NCBI RefSeq assembly: GCF_014194975.1 | Contig: NZ_JACIAY010000006.1 | Coordinates: forward strand, 62,001 to 126,000 | Length of the DNA stretch: 64,000 bases | Direction: 5' to 3' | Origin: Sphingomonas sp. BK580 | GTDB lineage: Bacteria; Pseudomonadota; Alphaproteobacteria; Sphingomonadales; Sphingomonadaceae | Shown: piece after piece, positions 45,151 through 53,842 of the stretch | Numbering within the stretch: position 1 is the first letter of the stretch | How the letters are laid out: each line of letters opens with the position of its first letter | Position numbers and translations under genes: made by a program | The notes under the pieces: generated by a model | Told to the model about the DNA's origin: nothing | Seen by the model: only the letters and a program-made list of their open reading frames with translations | Databases searched by the model: none

Positions 45151-45846
45151 ATGCGCGAGATCGTCTTCGATACCGAGACCACCGGGCTGAGCTTCGCCGG
45201 GGGCGACCGGATGGTGGAGATCGGCTGCGTCGAGCTGGTCAACCGCTGTGAGACCGGGCGCACCTTCCACGCCTACTTCCACCCCGAGCGCGACATGCCC
45301 GAGGAGGCGGCGCGCGTGCACGGGCTGCGCATCGACTTTCTCTCGAAGCATCCCGTGTTCGCGCTCGGGGTCGAGGCATTGCTCGAGTTCATCGGCGACG
45401 CGCCGCTGATCGCGCACAACGCGGGGTTCGATTTCTCCTTCCTCAACGGCGAGCTCGAGCGCTGCGGCCGTACCGCGGTGTGCCGCTCGCGCATGGTCGA
45501 CACGCTCCAGCTCGCGCGGACGCGACACCCCGGCGCCAAGCACACGCTCGACGCGCTGTGCAACCGCTACGGCATCGATCGCTCGCACCGGGTGCTGCAC
45601 GGCGCGCTGCTCGACGCGCAGCTGCTCGCGCAGGTCTATGTCGAGCTGCAGGGCGGGCGGCAGATCGGGCTGGGGCTGGTGAGCGAGCCGATCATGGTGG
45701 CCGCCGCCGCGGTCAGCGCCGCGCCGGCGGCGGCGCGCGCGCGCCCGCCGCGGGTCTTTTCGGCGAGCGCGGCGGAACTGGCCGCGCACGCCGCGTTTCT
45801 GAAGGGGGTCAAAGAACCCCTGTGGGGGGCCGACGCGTCCGGATGA
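45151..45846 (+). CDS. dnaQ: DNA polymerase III subunit epsilon
   Basis: The epsilon subunit is the 3'-5' proofreading exonuclease of the replicative polymerase. The 231-residue protein has Exo I FDTETTG at 6-12, Exo II HNAGFDFSFLN near 91-101 and Exo III HRVLHGALLDAQL, of the DEDDh type. After residue 185 comes an alanine-rich linker and a short tail that in E. coli binds the alpha subunit. The ATG at 45151 follows coaE by eight bases. Next to the origin, as in Caulobacter. Confidence 0.94.
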   Translation: MREIVFDTETTGLSFAGGDRMVEIGCVELVNRCETGRTFHAYFHPERDMPEEAARVHGLRIDFLSKHPVFALGVEALLEFIGDAPLIAHNAGFDFSFLNGELERCGRTAVCRSRMVDTLQLARTRHPGAKHTLDALCNRYGIDRSHRVLHGALLDAQLLAQVYVELQGGRQIGLGLVSEPIMVAAAAVSAAPAAARARPPRVFSASAAELAAHAAFLKGVKEPLWGADASG

Positions 45847-45900
45847 CGCGCTTAGCACCAGCCGGGCAGGGGCTCGACCGGCAACGATGGAGAAGAAACT

Positions 45901-46491
45901 ATGGATATCCGGGTATCAGGTCACCAGGTGGCGATCGGCGACGCGCTGAAGGCCCATGTGCAGGACCGGCTCCAGGGTATCGCTGACAAATATTTCGCGC
46001 GCGCCATCTCCGCCGAGACCACCTTCGGCAAGGGCCCGCACGACAACGGCTTCACCTGCGACATCGTCGCGCACGTGACCCGCGGGCTGGTGCTCAAGGG
46101 CCGCCACGACGCGCATGACGCGCATCTCTCGTTCGACGGCGCCGCCGAGAAGATCGAGAAGCAGCTGCGTCGCTACGTCCGCCGCTTGAAGGACCGCACG
46201 CCCGCGCACGCCGCCGTCGAGGCGGAACAGGATCGCACCGGCTATGACAATGCCGGCTACACGCTCTTCGCCGAGTCGACCGACGAGGAGGAAGCCGGCG
46301 ACGCGCCGCTGGTGATCGCCGAGACGCGGGTCGACGTGCCCGAGGCGAGCGTGTCCGACGCGGTGATGATGCTCGACCTGCGCAACACCCAGGCGCTGCT
46401 GTTCCGCAACGCCGGCACGGGTTCGTACAACATGGTCTATCGCCGCGGCGACGGCACGATCGGATGGGTCGAGCCGCAGCGCGCTGGCTGA
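45901..46491 (+). CDS. hpf: ribosome hibernation-promoting factor, long form
   Basis: Long HPF dimerises 70S ribosomes into inactive 100S particles in slow growth. The 196-residue protein starts MDIRVSGHQVAIGDALKAHV, carries the S30AE fold (about 1-110, with the basic face KNxxR-type ending in RRYVRRLKDR) and, after an acidic linker, the C-terminal dimerisation domain (DAVMMLDLRNTQALLFRNAGTGSYNMVYRRGDGTIGW segment, given here in shortened sense by its conserved LFRNA and VYRR parts). GGAG lies eight bases upstream. It precedes ptsN by 30 bases, the usual partner. Confidence 0.93.
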   Translation: MDIRVSGHQVAIGDALKAHVQDRLQGIADKYFARAISAETTFGKGPHDNGFTCDIVAHVTRGLVLKGRHDAHDAHLSFDGAAEKIEKQLRRYVRRLKDRTPAHAAVEAEQDRTGYDNAGYTLFAESTDEEEAGDAPLVIAETRVDVPEASVSDAVMMLDLRNTQALLFRNAGTGSYNMVYRRGDGTIGWVEPQRAG

Positions 46492-46521
46492 GCGTCGCGC
46501 GGCCACCTACCTGCATCGATC

Positions 46522-46992
46522 ATGACCACTGATCTGAGCGACCTGCTCGTGCCCGAGCTCGTCGTCGTGGGACTGCCCGCGGCGTCGAAGAAGGCCCTCT
46601 TCTCCCAGCTCGGCGCGCTCGCCGCGCCGTGGGTGGGGCTGGACGCGCGCGCGATCGCGGAGGGGCTGGCCGCGCGCGAGAAGGAGGGATCGACCGGCTT
46701 CGGCGGCGGCGTCGCGATTCCGCACGCGCGGCTCGCAGGCATGCAGCGGGTCGCGTTGATCGTGGCGCGGCTGGCGCAGCCGCTGGGCTTCGCCGCGGTC
46801 GACGACGTCGCGGTCGACGTGGTGGTGGCGATGCTGTCGCCGCCCCACGCGGGCGGCGCGCATCTCAAGGCACTGGCCCGCGTGGCGCGACGCTTCCGCG
46901 ACCGCACGTTGGTCGCGAAGCTGCGCGGCGCGGGCTCGCCCGACGCGATCTACGCGCTGCTCACCGCGGACGAGACGCGTGACGCCGCCTGA
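46522..46992 (+). CDS. ptsN: PTS IIA-like nitrogen regulatory protein PtsN
   Basis: PtsN (EIIA-Ntr) is the last phosphate carrier of the nitrogen phosphotransfer chain and regulates potassium uptake and stress responses. The 156-residue protein has the phosphorylation site GVAIPHARL (His68), preceded by REKEGSTGFGGG, the family's signature. There is no linked rpoN gene here, although hpf directly precedes it as in the classic rpoN-hpf-ptsN group. Its end overlaps the thioesterase gene by 14 bases. Confidence 0.93.
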   Translation: MTTDLSDLLVPELVVVGLPAASKKALFSQLGALAAPWVGLDARAIAEGLAAREKEGSTGFGGGVAIPHARLAGMQRVALIVARLAQPLGFAAVDDVAVDVVVAMLSPPHAGGAHLKALARVARRFRDRTLVAKLRGAGSPDAIYALLTADETRDAA

Positions 46993-47440
46993 GGGCGCCG
47001 CGGCGCATCACCGCGCGCTCGAGTCGCTGTACGCCGCGGCGCCGATCAACCAGCTGTTCGAGTCGCGGCTCGAGATCGCGGAACCCGGGGTGGCGCGAAT
47101 CCGCTTCCGCGTCGACCGGCGCCATTTCCACGCCGCCGAGGCGGCGCACGGCACCAGCTACTTCAAGATGCTCGACGATGCCGCCTTCTACGCGTGCAAC
47201 AGCCTGGTGACCGATCGCTTCCTGCTCACCACCCAGTTCAGCCTGCTGCTCACGCGCCCGCTCGGCGAGGGCGAGGTGGTGGCCGAGGGGCGCTGGGTCA
47301 GCGGGCAGCGGCGCGTCTTCGTCGCCGAGGCGCGGCTGATCGCGGGCGGCGGCGAGGAGGTGGCGCGCGGCACCGGCACCTTCATGCGCTCGCGGATCGC
47401 GCTCGCCGGCCTGCCCGGCTATGCGGCGACGGCGGCGTGA
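46979..47440 (+). CDS. hotdog-fold thioesterase, PaaI/YiiD-like
   Basis: A 153-residue hotdog protein with the core helix segment HAAEAAHGTSYFKMLDDAAFYACNSL (shown by its conserved AHG and LDDAAFYA parts) and strands ending LAGLPGYAATAA. Such enzymes hydrolyse acyl-CoA thioesters; some members act on phenylacetyl-CoA or aromatic thioesters. The start is a GTG at 46979 overlapping ptsN by 14 bases, so it may be coupled; the first 20 residues are not strongly conserved. The exact substrate is unknown. Confidence 0.78.
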   Translation: MTPPEGAAAHHRALESLYAAAPINQLFESRLEIAEPGVARIRFRVDRRHFHAAEAAHGTSYFKMLDDAAFYACNSLVTDRFLLTTQFSLLLTRPLGEGEVVAEGRWVSGQRRVFVAEARLIAGGGEEVARGTGTFMRSRIALAGLPGYAATAA

Positions 47441-47772
47441 GCGCGCGGCTGCCCACCCATCTCGCGGTCGGCGTGCTGCTCAGGCGAGTCAACGACAGCG
47501 GCGGCATGGCTGTGGTGCGTGCCTCGGGCGAGGCGCAGTCGGGCGCGGTGCTGGTGCTGCTGTGCGAGGGCCGCTCGCTGCGCGCGGTGGAGCGGATGCG
47601 CGGGATCGACGACCGCGACGTGCTGGTCGCGGCCGGGCCCGGCGACGGCGACTCGGCCGCGGTGGAAGATTACTGGCGTCTGCGACGGCGTCGTGACCCC
47701 GACCTGTGGGTGATCGAACTGGACGTCCCGGACGCCGAACGGTTCGTCGCTGAAACGATGCTGGTTGATTGA
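47437..47772 (+). CDS. DUF1491 family protein
   Basis: A 111-residue cytosolic protein with the alphaproteobacterial DUF1491 pattern: RLPTHLAVGVLLRRVNDSGGMA, a Val-rich strand LVLLCEG, and the closing YWRLRRRRDPDLWVIELD, PDAERFVAETML. The GTG at 47437 overlaps the thioesterase stop (GTGA). Function unknown. It ends the operon running from hpf. Confidence 0.85.
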   Translation: MSARLPTHLAVGVLLRRVNDSGGMAVVRASGEAQSGAVLVLLCEGRSLRAVERMRGIDDRDVLVAAGPGDGDSAAVEDYWRLRRRRDPDLWVIELDVPDAERFVAETMLVD

Positions 47773-47944
47773 CGCTGTTAACCTCTCACCCGTAGCGAGG
47801 TGGGATCGACAACAGGCGTTGTGCCGATGCGGGGTGCGATCCCGAACGGTGACGCAGTCGGGGGGGCACCCGGTCGGTCTTTTGAGCAGCTAACGCTGGT
47901 TCAGCGACCGTATCCGCGTACCCACCGCACAGACAAGACGTGGA

Positions 47945-48583
47945 ATGCCTTTAGGTTCCCGCGCTGCCGCTTTCGCAGCGTTCACTGCCTCGATCGTCTC
48001 GCTGGCCCTCCAGAGCGCGCCCGGCCTCGCCGCCGAAGTGCCGACGCTCCCGGGCGTCACCGCGAGTCAGGTCAACGTCGCCGACGCGGTGCCCGCGACG
48101 GCGACCGCGGCGCCCGACAGCGCCGACCAGATCCTCGACCAGGCCGCCGCCGAGCAGGCGGACGAGCAGGTCGCTTATCCTACCCTCGCCGCCGCAGTCG
48201 CGGACCAGTCGATCCCGTCGAACACCGACGAGGACATGCGCTGCCTCGCCGGCGCGATCTATTTCGAGGCGCGCGGCGAGCCGCTGAGCGGTCAGCTCGC
48301 GGTCGCCGAGGTGATCCTCAACCGCACCAAGTCGCGCCGCTTCGGCGGCAGCGTGTGCGACGTCATCACCCAGAAGGGCCAGTTCTCCTTCGTCCGCGGC
48401 GGCGTGGTGCCCGCGGCACCGTCGAACGACGACTGGCGCACCGCCATGGCGGTGGCGAAGGTCGCGATGAAGGACGCGTGGGAGACCGACGCGTCGAACG
48501 CGCTCTATTTCCACCACCGCAGCACCGGCCGCGCCGCCGGCCAGCGCGTCGCCTCGATCGGCAACCACGTCTTCTTCCGCTGA
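47945..48583 (+). CDS. cell wall hydrolase (SleB-like Hydrolase_2 domain)
   Basis: A 212-residue exported protein. After a signal peptide (cut near ALA, residue 30) and a low-complexity linker comes the Hydrolase_2 domain with MRCLAGAIYFEARGEPLSGQLAVAEVILNR; Glu108 is the likely catalytic acid. Then follow VCDVITQKGQFSF and the final NHVFFR. Family members such as SleB and CwlJ are lytic transglycosylases acting on peptidoglycan; in non-sporulating alphaproteobacteria they remodel the cell wall. It is separated from the upstream gene by 172 bases and converges with the M20 peptidase gene. Confidence 0.9.
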   Translation: MPLGSRAAAFAAFTASIVSLALQSAPGLAAEVPTLPGVTASQVNVADAVPATATAAPDSADQILDQAAAEQADEQVAYPTLAAAVADQSIPSNTDEDMRCLAGAIYFEARGEPLSGQLAVAEVILNRTKSRRFGGSVCDVITQKGQFSFVRGGVVPAAPSNDDWRTAMAVAKVAMKDAWETDASNALYFHHRSTGRAAGQRVASIGNHVFFR

Positions 48584-48654
48584 GCGCTGCTGCGCTCGCG
48601 AGGGATGGGTTGAGCGTTCTCGCGTATCGCTGATCGGGCCACGGCAGCCCCAAC

Positions 48655-48753
48655 GACGTCGTCACCCCGGCGAACGCGGGGGTCCAGCGACGGAAGTGGT
48701 GTGCGATCCACCACGGCCTTCCCGGCTCGACCACGGCGATCGCCGGGGACGGT
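48655..48753. repeat. REP-like element between convergent cell wall hydrolase and M20 genes
   Basis: The unit GTCACCCCGGCGAACGCGGG at 48661 belongs to the same GTCA-type palindrome class as 22360-22457, with a partial inverted counterpart GATCGCCGGGGACGG at 48738-48752. The gap lies between two convergent genes, so it may end transcription from both sides. Confidence 0.5.
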
Positions 48754-48784
48754 TTGTGCTAGGTAACGTGTTCTCTCGCCGCGC

Positions 48785-50194
48785 TCAGCCCGCGTACGTC
48801 TTGGCCAAGTCGTACAGATAGTCCCGCGCGGCGTAGAGCGACTCCACCCGGATCCGCTCGTCGAGCCCGTGGACGCCGTTGAAGTCGGGTTCGAGGAAGG
48901 TACCGGGCACGCCATAGACCGGGATGCCGATCGCCTCGAGGAACACGCCGTCGGTTGCCCCCGTCGACATCGTGGGCAACAGCGGCACGCCCGGGAAATG
49001 CTTCTTCGCCAACGCCTCCATCGGGCCGATGATCTTGGGGTCGAGCGTCGGCGGCACCGCGGTGGGGCGGATCGGCTGGTTCGCGGTGACGGTCACCTTG
49101 CTGCCCGCCAACTCGCGCAGCTTGGCGAGCGTGCCGTCGACCGTCTCGCCCGGGAAGATGCGGCAGTTGACGTTGGCGGTGGCGCGCTGCGGCAGCGCGT
49201 TCTCGGCGTGACCCGCGCTCAGCAGCGTCGTCACGCAGGTGGTGCGCAGTGTCGAGTGCATCACCTTGTCGCGGCTGACGATCGCGTCGGCGGCGCGGTC
49301 CTGCGGGTTGGCCAGCAGCCGCGTGATCGCCGCGGCCTGCTCGCCGCCGACGCGCCGCGCGGTGGCGGTGAAATAGGCGCGCGTAGTGTCGGTGAAGCGC
49401 ACCGGGAACTCATAGTTCTGCACCGCCTTGATCGCGTCGGCGAGCTCGTAGATCGCGTTCTCCGGCACGGGCGTGGAGCTGTGCCCGCCCGGGTTGGTCG
49501 CCAGAAGCGTGAAGTTCTGCGCCGCCTTCTCGCCGACCTGCACCGCCAGCAGCTGGCGCTTGCCCTGCGCGTCCAGCCGTCCGCCGCCTCCTTCGTTGAG
49601 CGCGAACTCGGCCGCGATCAGCTCGGGGCGGTGCTGCGCCAGCCACTGCGCGCCGTTGAAGGCGAAGGTGGTCTCCTCGCCGCAGGTCAGCGCCAGCTTG
49701 ATCGTGCGCTTGGGACGGTAGTTCTGCTGCCGGAAGCGCACCATCGCGTCGGCCCAGATCGCCGCCATCGCTTTGTCGTCGACCGCGCCGCGCGCGTAAT
49801 AAAAGCCGCCCTCCTCCACGAGCTTGAACGGGTCCCGCTGCCAGTCGGCGCGCTTGGCCTCGACCACGTCGAGGTGGCCGAGCAGCAGCATCGGCTTGAG
49901 CGCCGCGTCGCTGCCGCGCAGCACGGCGACCACGCCGCCGTCCTTCGGATGCTCCGGAGTGGAGAAGAGCGTCACGTCGGCGTCGGCATAGCCCGCGCGC
50001 TTCAGCCGCGCCGCGACCTGCTCGGCCGCCTGGGTACAGCTGCCGACGTTCACCACCGTGTTGGTCTCGACCATCTCGCGATACAGGTCGTAGAAAGCCT
50101 TCTCGTCCGGCCGCGCCTGCGCCGCCGCCCCGCTCGCCGTCGTCGTCCCCGCCAGCAACCCGGCGAGCAGTGCCGCCACCCCGATCCCGCGCAT
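48785..50194 (-). CDS. M20 family metallopeptidase, exported
   Basis: A 469-residue dizinc exopeptidase of the M20 group with a signal peptide ending ASGAAAQ. Metal ligands are visible: His107 in LLGHLDVV, Asp140 in GAVDDK, Glu173-Glu174 in CGEE, and a later His in the LEPDFNGVHG segment; the insertion with NPGGHSSTP is the dimerisation (lid) domain. Members remove N-terminal residues or hydrolyse peptide-like amides; this periplasmic one probably processes peptides. No partner gene is apparent. Confidence 0.9.
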   Translation of the reverse strand: MRGIGVAALLAGLLAGTTTASGAAAQARPDEKAFYDLYREMVETNTVVNVGSCTQAAEQVAARLKRAGYADADVTLFSTPEHPKDGGVVAVLRGSDAALKPMLLLGHLDVVEAKRADWQRDPFKLVEEGGFYYARGAVDDKAMAAIWADAMVRFRQQNYRPKRTIKLALTCGEETTFAFNGAQWLAQHRPELIAAEFALNEGGGGRLDAQGKRQLLAVQVGEKAAQNFTLLATNPGGHSSTPVPENAIYELADAIKAVQNYEFPVRFTDTTRAYFTATARRVGGEQAAAITRLLANPQDRAADAIVSRDKVMHSTLRTTCVTTLLSAGHAENALPQRATANVNCRIFPGETVDGTLAKLRELAGSKVTVTANQPIRPTAVPPTLDPKIIGPMEALAKKHFPGVPLLPTMSTGATDGVFLEAIGIPVYGVPGTFLEPDFNGVHGLDERIRVESLYAARDYLYDLAKTYAG

Positions 50195-50255
50195 CGATCC
50201 TCCCGCGTCCGTTCACCGCCAGCCTCGCAGCGAAGCGGACGCTGCGCAACCGGGC

Positions 50256-51230
50256 TCAGCCGCTGCGGCGCAGGTCGCGCGGCAGGAGGAGGCGCAGCTC
50301 GCGGTTGGCGAAATCGATGTGGACGCGGCGGAACAGCCGCAGCGCGTCCATCCCCAGCATCAGCGCGGGCTTGTCGTCGATGCCGAAGACGCGGAACGGT
50401 GCGGCATCGGCGAAGGCGATCGGCAGCGCGCGGATCTTGGCCGGCCCCAGCGTCATCTCGGGCAGCAGCGCATAGTCGGCGGAGATCTGCACCCCGAGCA
50501 CGCTGGTCAGCACCGTGGTCTCGCCGCGTCGTCCCGCCAGCAGCCGGCGTAGTGCCAGATTGCCGAGGCTGACGCTGGTGCCGGTATCGAGCACCACCCG
50601 CACGCGCCGCCCCGCGACGGTGGCGCTGGTGACGACGAGCTGGCCGAACAGGCTGCGCGCCTGGATCACGATCTCGCCGGGTTCGCGCTTGAGCCGCTCG
50701 CGCTTGCTCGACGGCGTGACCTGCATCCGCTGCGCGTCGAAGTCGATCGTCAGCGCCTGTCCCTGCAACGTGTCGATCCCGAGCATGCCCGGTGCGCCGA
50801 GGTGACGCGCCTCGAACATGGGCGCCTCGATCCGCTCGCCGCCGACTCTCGCGACCGGCTTCGGGCTCACCGAGATCGTGGGGAGGATGGCGGTGTCGAC
50901 GTCACTCGTCCCCGCCATCGCGACCACGCGCACGCGTCGCCCGGCGGCGAGGCCGAGATGCGCGGCGAGCTGGCGCGAGATCACGCTGCGCTGCGCGCCG
51001 GTGTCGATGATGAAGGGAAAGGGCCCCGCGCCGGCGATCTCGACCGGCACGGTCATGCGATCCTCGGCGGTGAGGAAGTCGAGCGCGTCGCCGGCGTCGG
51101 CGGGCAGGTCGTCCGGCAGGGTCACCGGGACGACGCCGAGCGCGGCTGTCGGCGCAGGCGAGGGCGCTCCCGCCTGCGCCGACGCGGGCAGGGCGATGCT
51201 GGCCAGCATGAGCGCGAGCCACCTCTCCAT
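50256..51230 (-). CDS. exported aspartyl protease with two retropepsin-like domains
   Basis: A 324-residue protein with a signal peptide (cut near ASAQA, residue 20) and two tandem retropepsin-like halves. The first has IIDTGAQRS with Asp76 and GMLGID; the second has VLDTGTSVS with Asp215 and LMLGMD. So the two halves carry their own DTG aspartate and could together form one pseudo-symmetric active site, as in pepsin, rather than needing a dimer. Predicted to act in the periplasm. Start taken as the ATG at 51230; no clear ribosome binding site precedes it. Confidence 0.88.
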   Translation of the reverse strand: MERWLALMLASIALPASAQAGAPSPAPTAALGVVPVTLPDDLPADAGDALDFLTAEDRMTVPVEIAGAGPFPFIIDTGAQRSVISRQLAAHLGLAAGRRVRVVAMAGTSDVDTAILPTISVSPKPVARVGGERIEAPMFEARHLGAPGMLGIDTLQGQALTIDFDAQRMQVTPSSKRERLKREPGEIVIQARSLFGQLVVTSATVAGRRVRVVLDTGTSVSLGNLALRRLLAGRRGETTVLTSVLGVQISADYALLPEMTLGPAKIRALPIAFADAAPFRVFGIDDKPALMLGMDALRLFRRVHIDFANRELRLLLPRDLRRSG

Positions 51231-51316
51231 GACAGGTACGTTACGCCCGATCCGGACGCAGCGCCAGCGGAGATACCGACGGGTGGGATGGTGCGGGGCG
51301 GTGGTTGCCCCGATGC

Positions 51317-52999
51317 TCAGCGTCCCTGACCGCGCCAGCGCTGGATCGTGCGCGCGACGATCTGCTCCTCGCCGCCGCCCTCGCGCCATAGCTCCGAGAA
51401 GACCGGATCGTCGGAAGCGGGCCGCTTGCCGTCCTCCAGCGTGTCGAAGGCGACGCGGATCGGGATGGCGACGCCCTCGCCGCACACGATCGCCTCGCGG
51501 TTGCGCAGCGCCGGCAGCGCGTCGAGGAAGCCGCGCGCGCCCTCGGGCATCGCGGCGCGGACGAACGCCTGGTCGCGCTCGTTGTTGAGCCGCATCGAGA
51601 TGATCGTGCCGCACTGCGAGAGCACCCCCTCGGCGAGGTCGGACGGGCGCTGCGTCACCAGCCCGAGCGACACGCCGTACTTGCGCCCCTCCTTAGCGAT
51701 GCGGCCGAGGATGCGGCCGACCGCGGTGCGCTCCTCGCGCCCGGCGGGGACGTAGCGGTGCGCCTCCTCGCAGACGAGCAGGATCGGGCGCTGCGGCTCG
51801 GCCCGCGACCAGATCGCGAAGTCGAACACCATGCGGCTGAGCACCGCCACCACCACCGCGGTGATCTCGCTCGGCACGCCCGAGACGTCGATGATCGAGA
51901 TCGGCTTGCCGTCGCCGCAGAAGCGGAAGATGCGCTGGACGAACGCCGCCATCGTGTCCGCCACCAACATGCCGGAGAACATGAAGCCGTAGCGCGGGTC
52001 GGCCTTGAGCTCGTCCAGCTTGTTCTTGAGCCGCAGATAGGGCGCGGTGTCGCCGGCGCGGTCCATCTTGCCCATCTCCTGCTGCAGGATCTGGGTGAGG
52101 TCGCTGAGCAGATAGGGGATCGGCGCGTCCACCGTCAGCCGCGCGATCTCCTGCCCGAGCCGGCTCTTGCCGCGCGCGGCGAGCAGGCATTTGGCGAGGA
52201 TGTCGGCGTCGACCTGGCGCTCCGGGCCGGCGCTGGTGAGCAGCACCTCGCAATGCTCCTCGAAGTTCATCAGCCAATAGGGCATCTGCAGGTTCGAGAC
52301 GTCGAACAGCGCGCCCTCGTCGGCGAAGGCGGTACTGTACTCGCCGTGCGGGTCGATCATCACGACGTGCGCCTGCGGCGCGAGGCGACACAGGCGATGG
52401 AGGATCAGCGCCGCGGCGGTCGATTTGCCGGTGCCGGTCGAGCCGAGCAGCGCGAAATGCTTGCCCAGCAGCGAGTCGACGTACAGCGAGGCGCGCACGT
52501 CGCGCGTCGGGTGGACGGTGCCGATCGCGATCGCGGCCCGACCCGAGGCGGCGTGGACCTGCTCCAGGTCCGCCCCGGTCACCGCGAACACCTCCGCGCC
52601 CGGCAGCGGGAAGGCGGTGACGCCGCGGCGGAAATGGTGGAGGTGGCCAGTCAGCCGCTCGACCTCGCCCTCGCCGATGAAGTCGACCGCCGCGATCACC
52701 TGGTCAGCCTGGCCGCGCGCCAGCCGCACCGTCCGCACCGTTGCCACCAGCCAGATCGCGCCGGCGCGCACCTTGAGCTGGCCGCCGACCTGCCCCGCGC
52801 TGGCGACCAGCGGGTCGGGGTGGCTTGCGAGCGCGGCGAGCGAGGGCGAGTCGAGCACCAGCTCGCCCTGCCCGCCCGCGATCTCGAGCACATAGCCGAG
52901 CGGCTCCGGGCCGGCGGGCGAGGGCGCCGCGAGCGGCGCGTCCGGGAAGGCCGCGGCGAGTGCCGCGCGGAACTCGCCCTGGCCGACGATGTCGTTCAT
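51317..52999 (-). CDS. HerA-like ATPase (DUF87 family)
   Basis: A 560-residue FtsK/HerA superfamily ATPase. A beta-barrel-like N-terminal domain (first 165 residues) precedes Walker A GSTGTGKST at 186-194, DPHGEYSTAF, and the Walker B segment PILLVCEEAHRYVP, followed by the arginine-finger region VTQRPSDLAEGVLSQC. HerA-type pumps in archaea work with NurA to resect DNA ends; bacterial relatives are also found with defence and other systems. No NurA or nuclease gene is adjacent here, so the job is unclear. It is a single gene with 78 bases to the next one. Confidence 0.88.
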   Translation of the reverse strand: MNDIVGQGEFRAALAAAFPDAPLAAPSPAGPEPLGYVLEIAGGQGELVLDSPSLAALASHPDPLVASAGQVGGQLKVRAGAIWLVATVRTVRLARGQADQVIAAVDFIGEGEVERLTGHLHHFRRGVTAFPLPGAEVFAVTGADLEQVHAASGRAAIAIGTVHPTRDVRASLYVDSLLGKHFALLGSTGTGKSTAAALILHRLCRLAPQAHVVMIDPHGEYSTAFADEGALFDVSNLQMPYWLMNFEEHCEVLLTSAGPERQVDADILAKCLLAARGKSRLGQEIARLTVDAPIPYLLSDLTQILQQEMGKMDRAGDTAPYLRLKNKLDELKADPRYGFMFSGMLVADTMAAFVQRIFRFCGDGKPISIIDVSGVPSEITAVVVAVLSRMVFDFAIWSRAEPQRPILLVCEEAHRYVPAGREERTAVGRILGRIAKEGRKYGVSLGLVTQRPSDLAEGVLSQCGTIISMRLNNERDQAFVRAAMPEGARGFLDALPALRNREAIVCGEGVAIPIRVAFDTLEDGKRPASDDPVFSELWREGGGEEQIVARTIQRWRGQGR

Positions 53000-53077
53000 A
53001 CGAAGCTACTTTTCCCTGCGAGTTCGCGAAGGCCAGCGGTACGGGAGCTTCGTAAAGATAGGATGGAGGCGGGCGCC

Positions 53078-53842
53078 TCAGGCGCGCTGCGCGAACCGTC
53101 CCGCGGCCCAGCCGAGCAGCACCGACAGCGCCACCGCGGTGAGCCCGTAGAGGACCTCGTGGCGCTGCGCCGCGGCGGCCACAAAACGCTCCAGGCCCGA
53201 TTTGCGGATGTCGATGTCGCGCACCGCCGCGGCGAGCACGCGACCGTCGCGGATCAGGAAGGTCTCGGCGGTGAAACGGCCCACGGGGACGCGCGCCGGG
53301 ATCGCGACCCGCGCGCGGTAGAGCACGCCGTCGGTGATCTCGACCGCGCCCGGCGCCTCGTAGAACAGCCCGGCGCGGCGGCGCTGCTCGACCAGCCCGC
53401 GGGTGAAGCGGTCCTGCACCTCGGTCGGCGCGGCGGAGGCGGGCGAGAGCTGGAGGCTGTCGAGCCCGAGCTCGTAGATCGCGCGGGTGCGCGCGTCGAC
53501 CAGCTGGCCGAGCGGGCGCGACGACGCCAGCGCGTAGAAGGACGGCGCCGAGCGATAGCGCAGCCGCCCCGCGTTGACCCAGATGCCCGCCACTTTCTCC
53601 TTCTCGCGGATGGTGATCGACTGGGTCGGCCCCTTCACCACGATGACGATGTCGGCGGGGCGCTCGCCGGTGGGGACTCGGCCGCCGGGATAGAGGATGG
53701 CGCCGAACAGCAGCAGCTCGGCGCCGGTGAAGCTGTACGCGATCTCGATGTCCCGCTGCGATACGTCGGGCACCAGTACTGGCTTGCTCTGCGCGGTGAG
53801 CAGCGGCGCGACGAGCGCCAGCGCCCAGGCGGCGCGCCTCAC
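53078..53842 (-). CDS. TIGR02186 family membrane-anchored protein
   Basis: A 254-residue protein with a signal peptide (ALALVAPLL), a periplasmic domain with VPDVSQRDIEIAYSFTGAELLLFGAI and GIWVNAGRLRYRSAPSFYALASSRPL, and a C-terminal membrane helix (about 228-248) with a short basic tail. This fits the alphaproteobacterial family TIGR02186, found next to TauE-type exporters and of unknown function. The GTG at 53842 overlaps the TauE stop (GTGA), so both are made together. Possibly an accessory to sulfite or organosulfonate export. Confidence 0.85.
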   Translation of the reverse strand: MRRAAWALALVAPLLTAQSKPVLVPDVSQRDIEIAYSFTGAELLLFGAILYPGGRVPTGERPADIVIVVKGPTQSITIREKEKVAGIWVNAGRLRYRSAPSFYALASSRPLGQLVDARTRAIYELGLDSLQLSPASAAPTEVQDRFTRGLVEQRRRAGLFYEAPGAVEITDGVLYRARVAIPARVPVGRFTAETFLIRDGRVLAAAVRDIDIRKSGLERFVAAAAQRHEVLYGLTAVALSVLLGWAAGRFAQRA

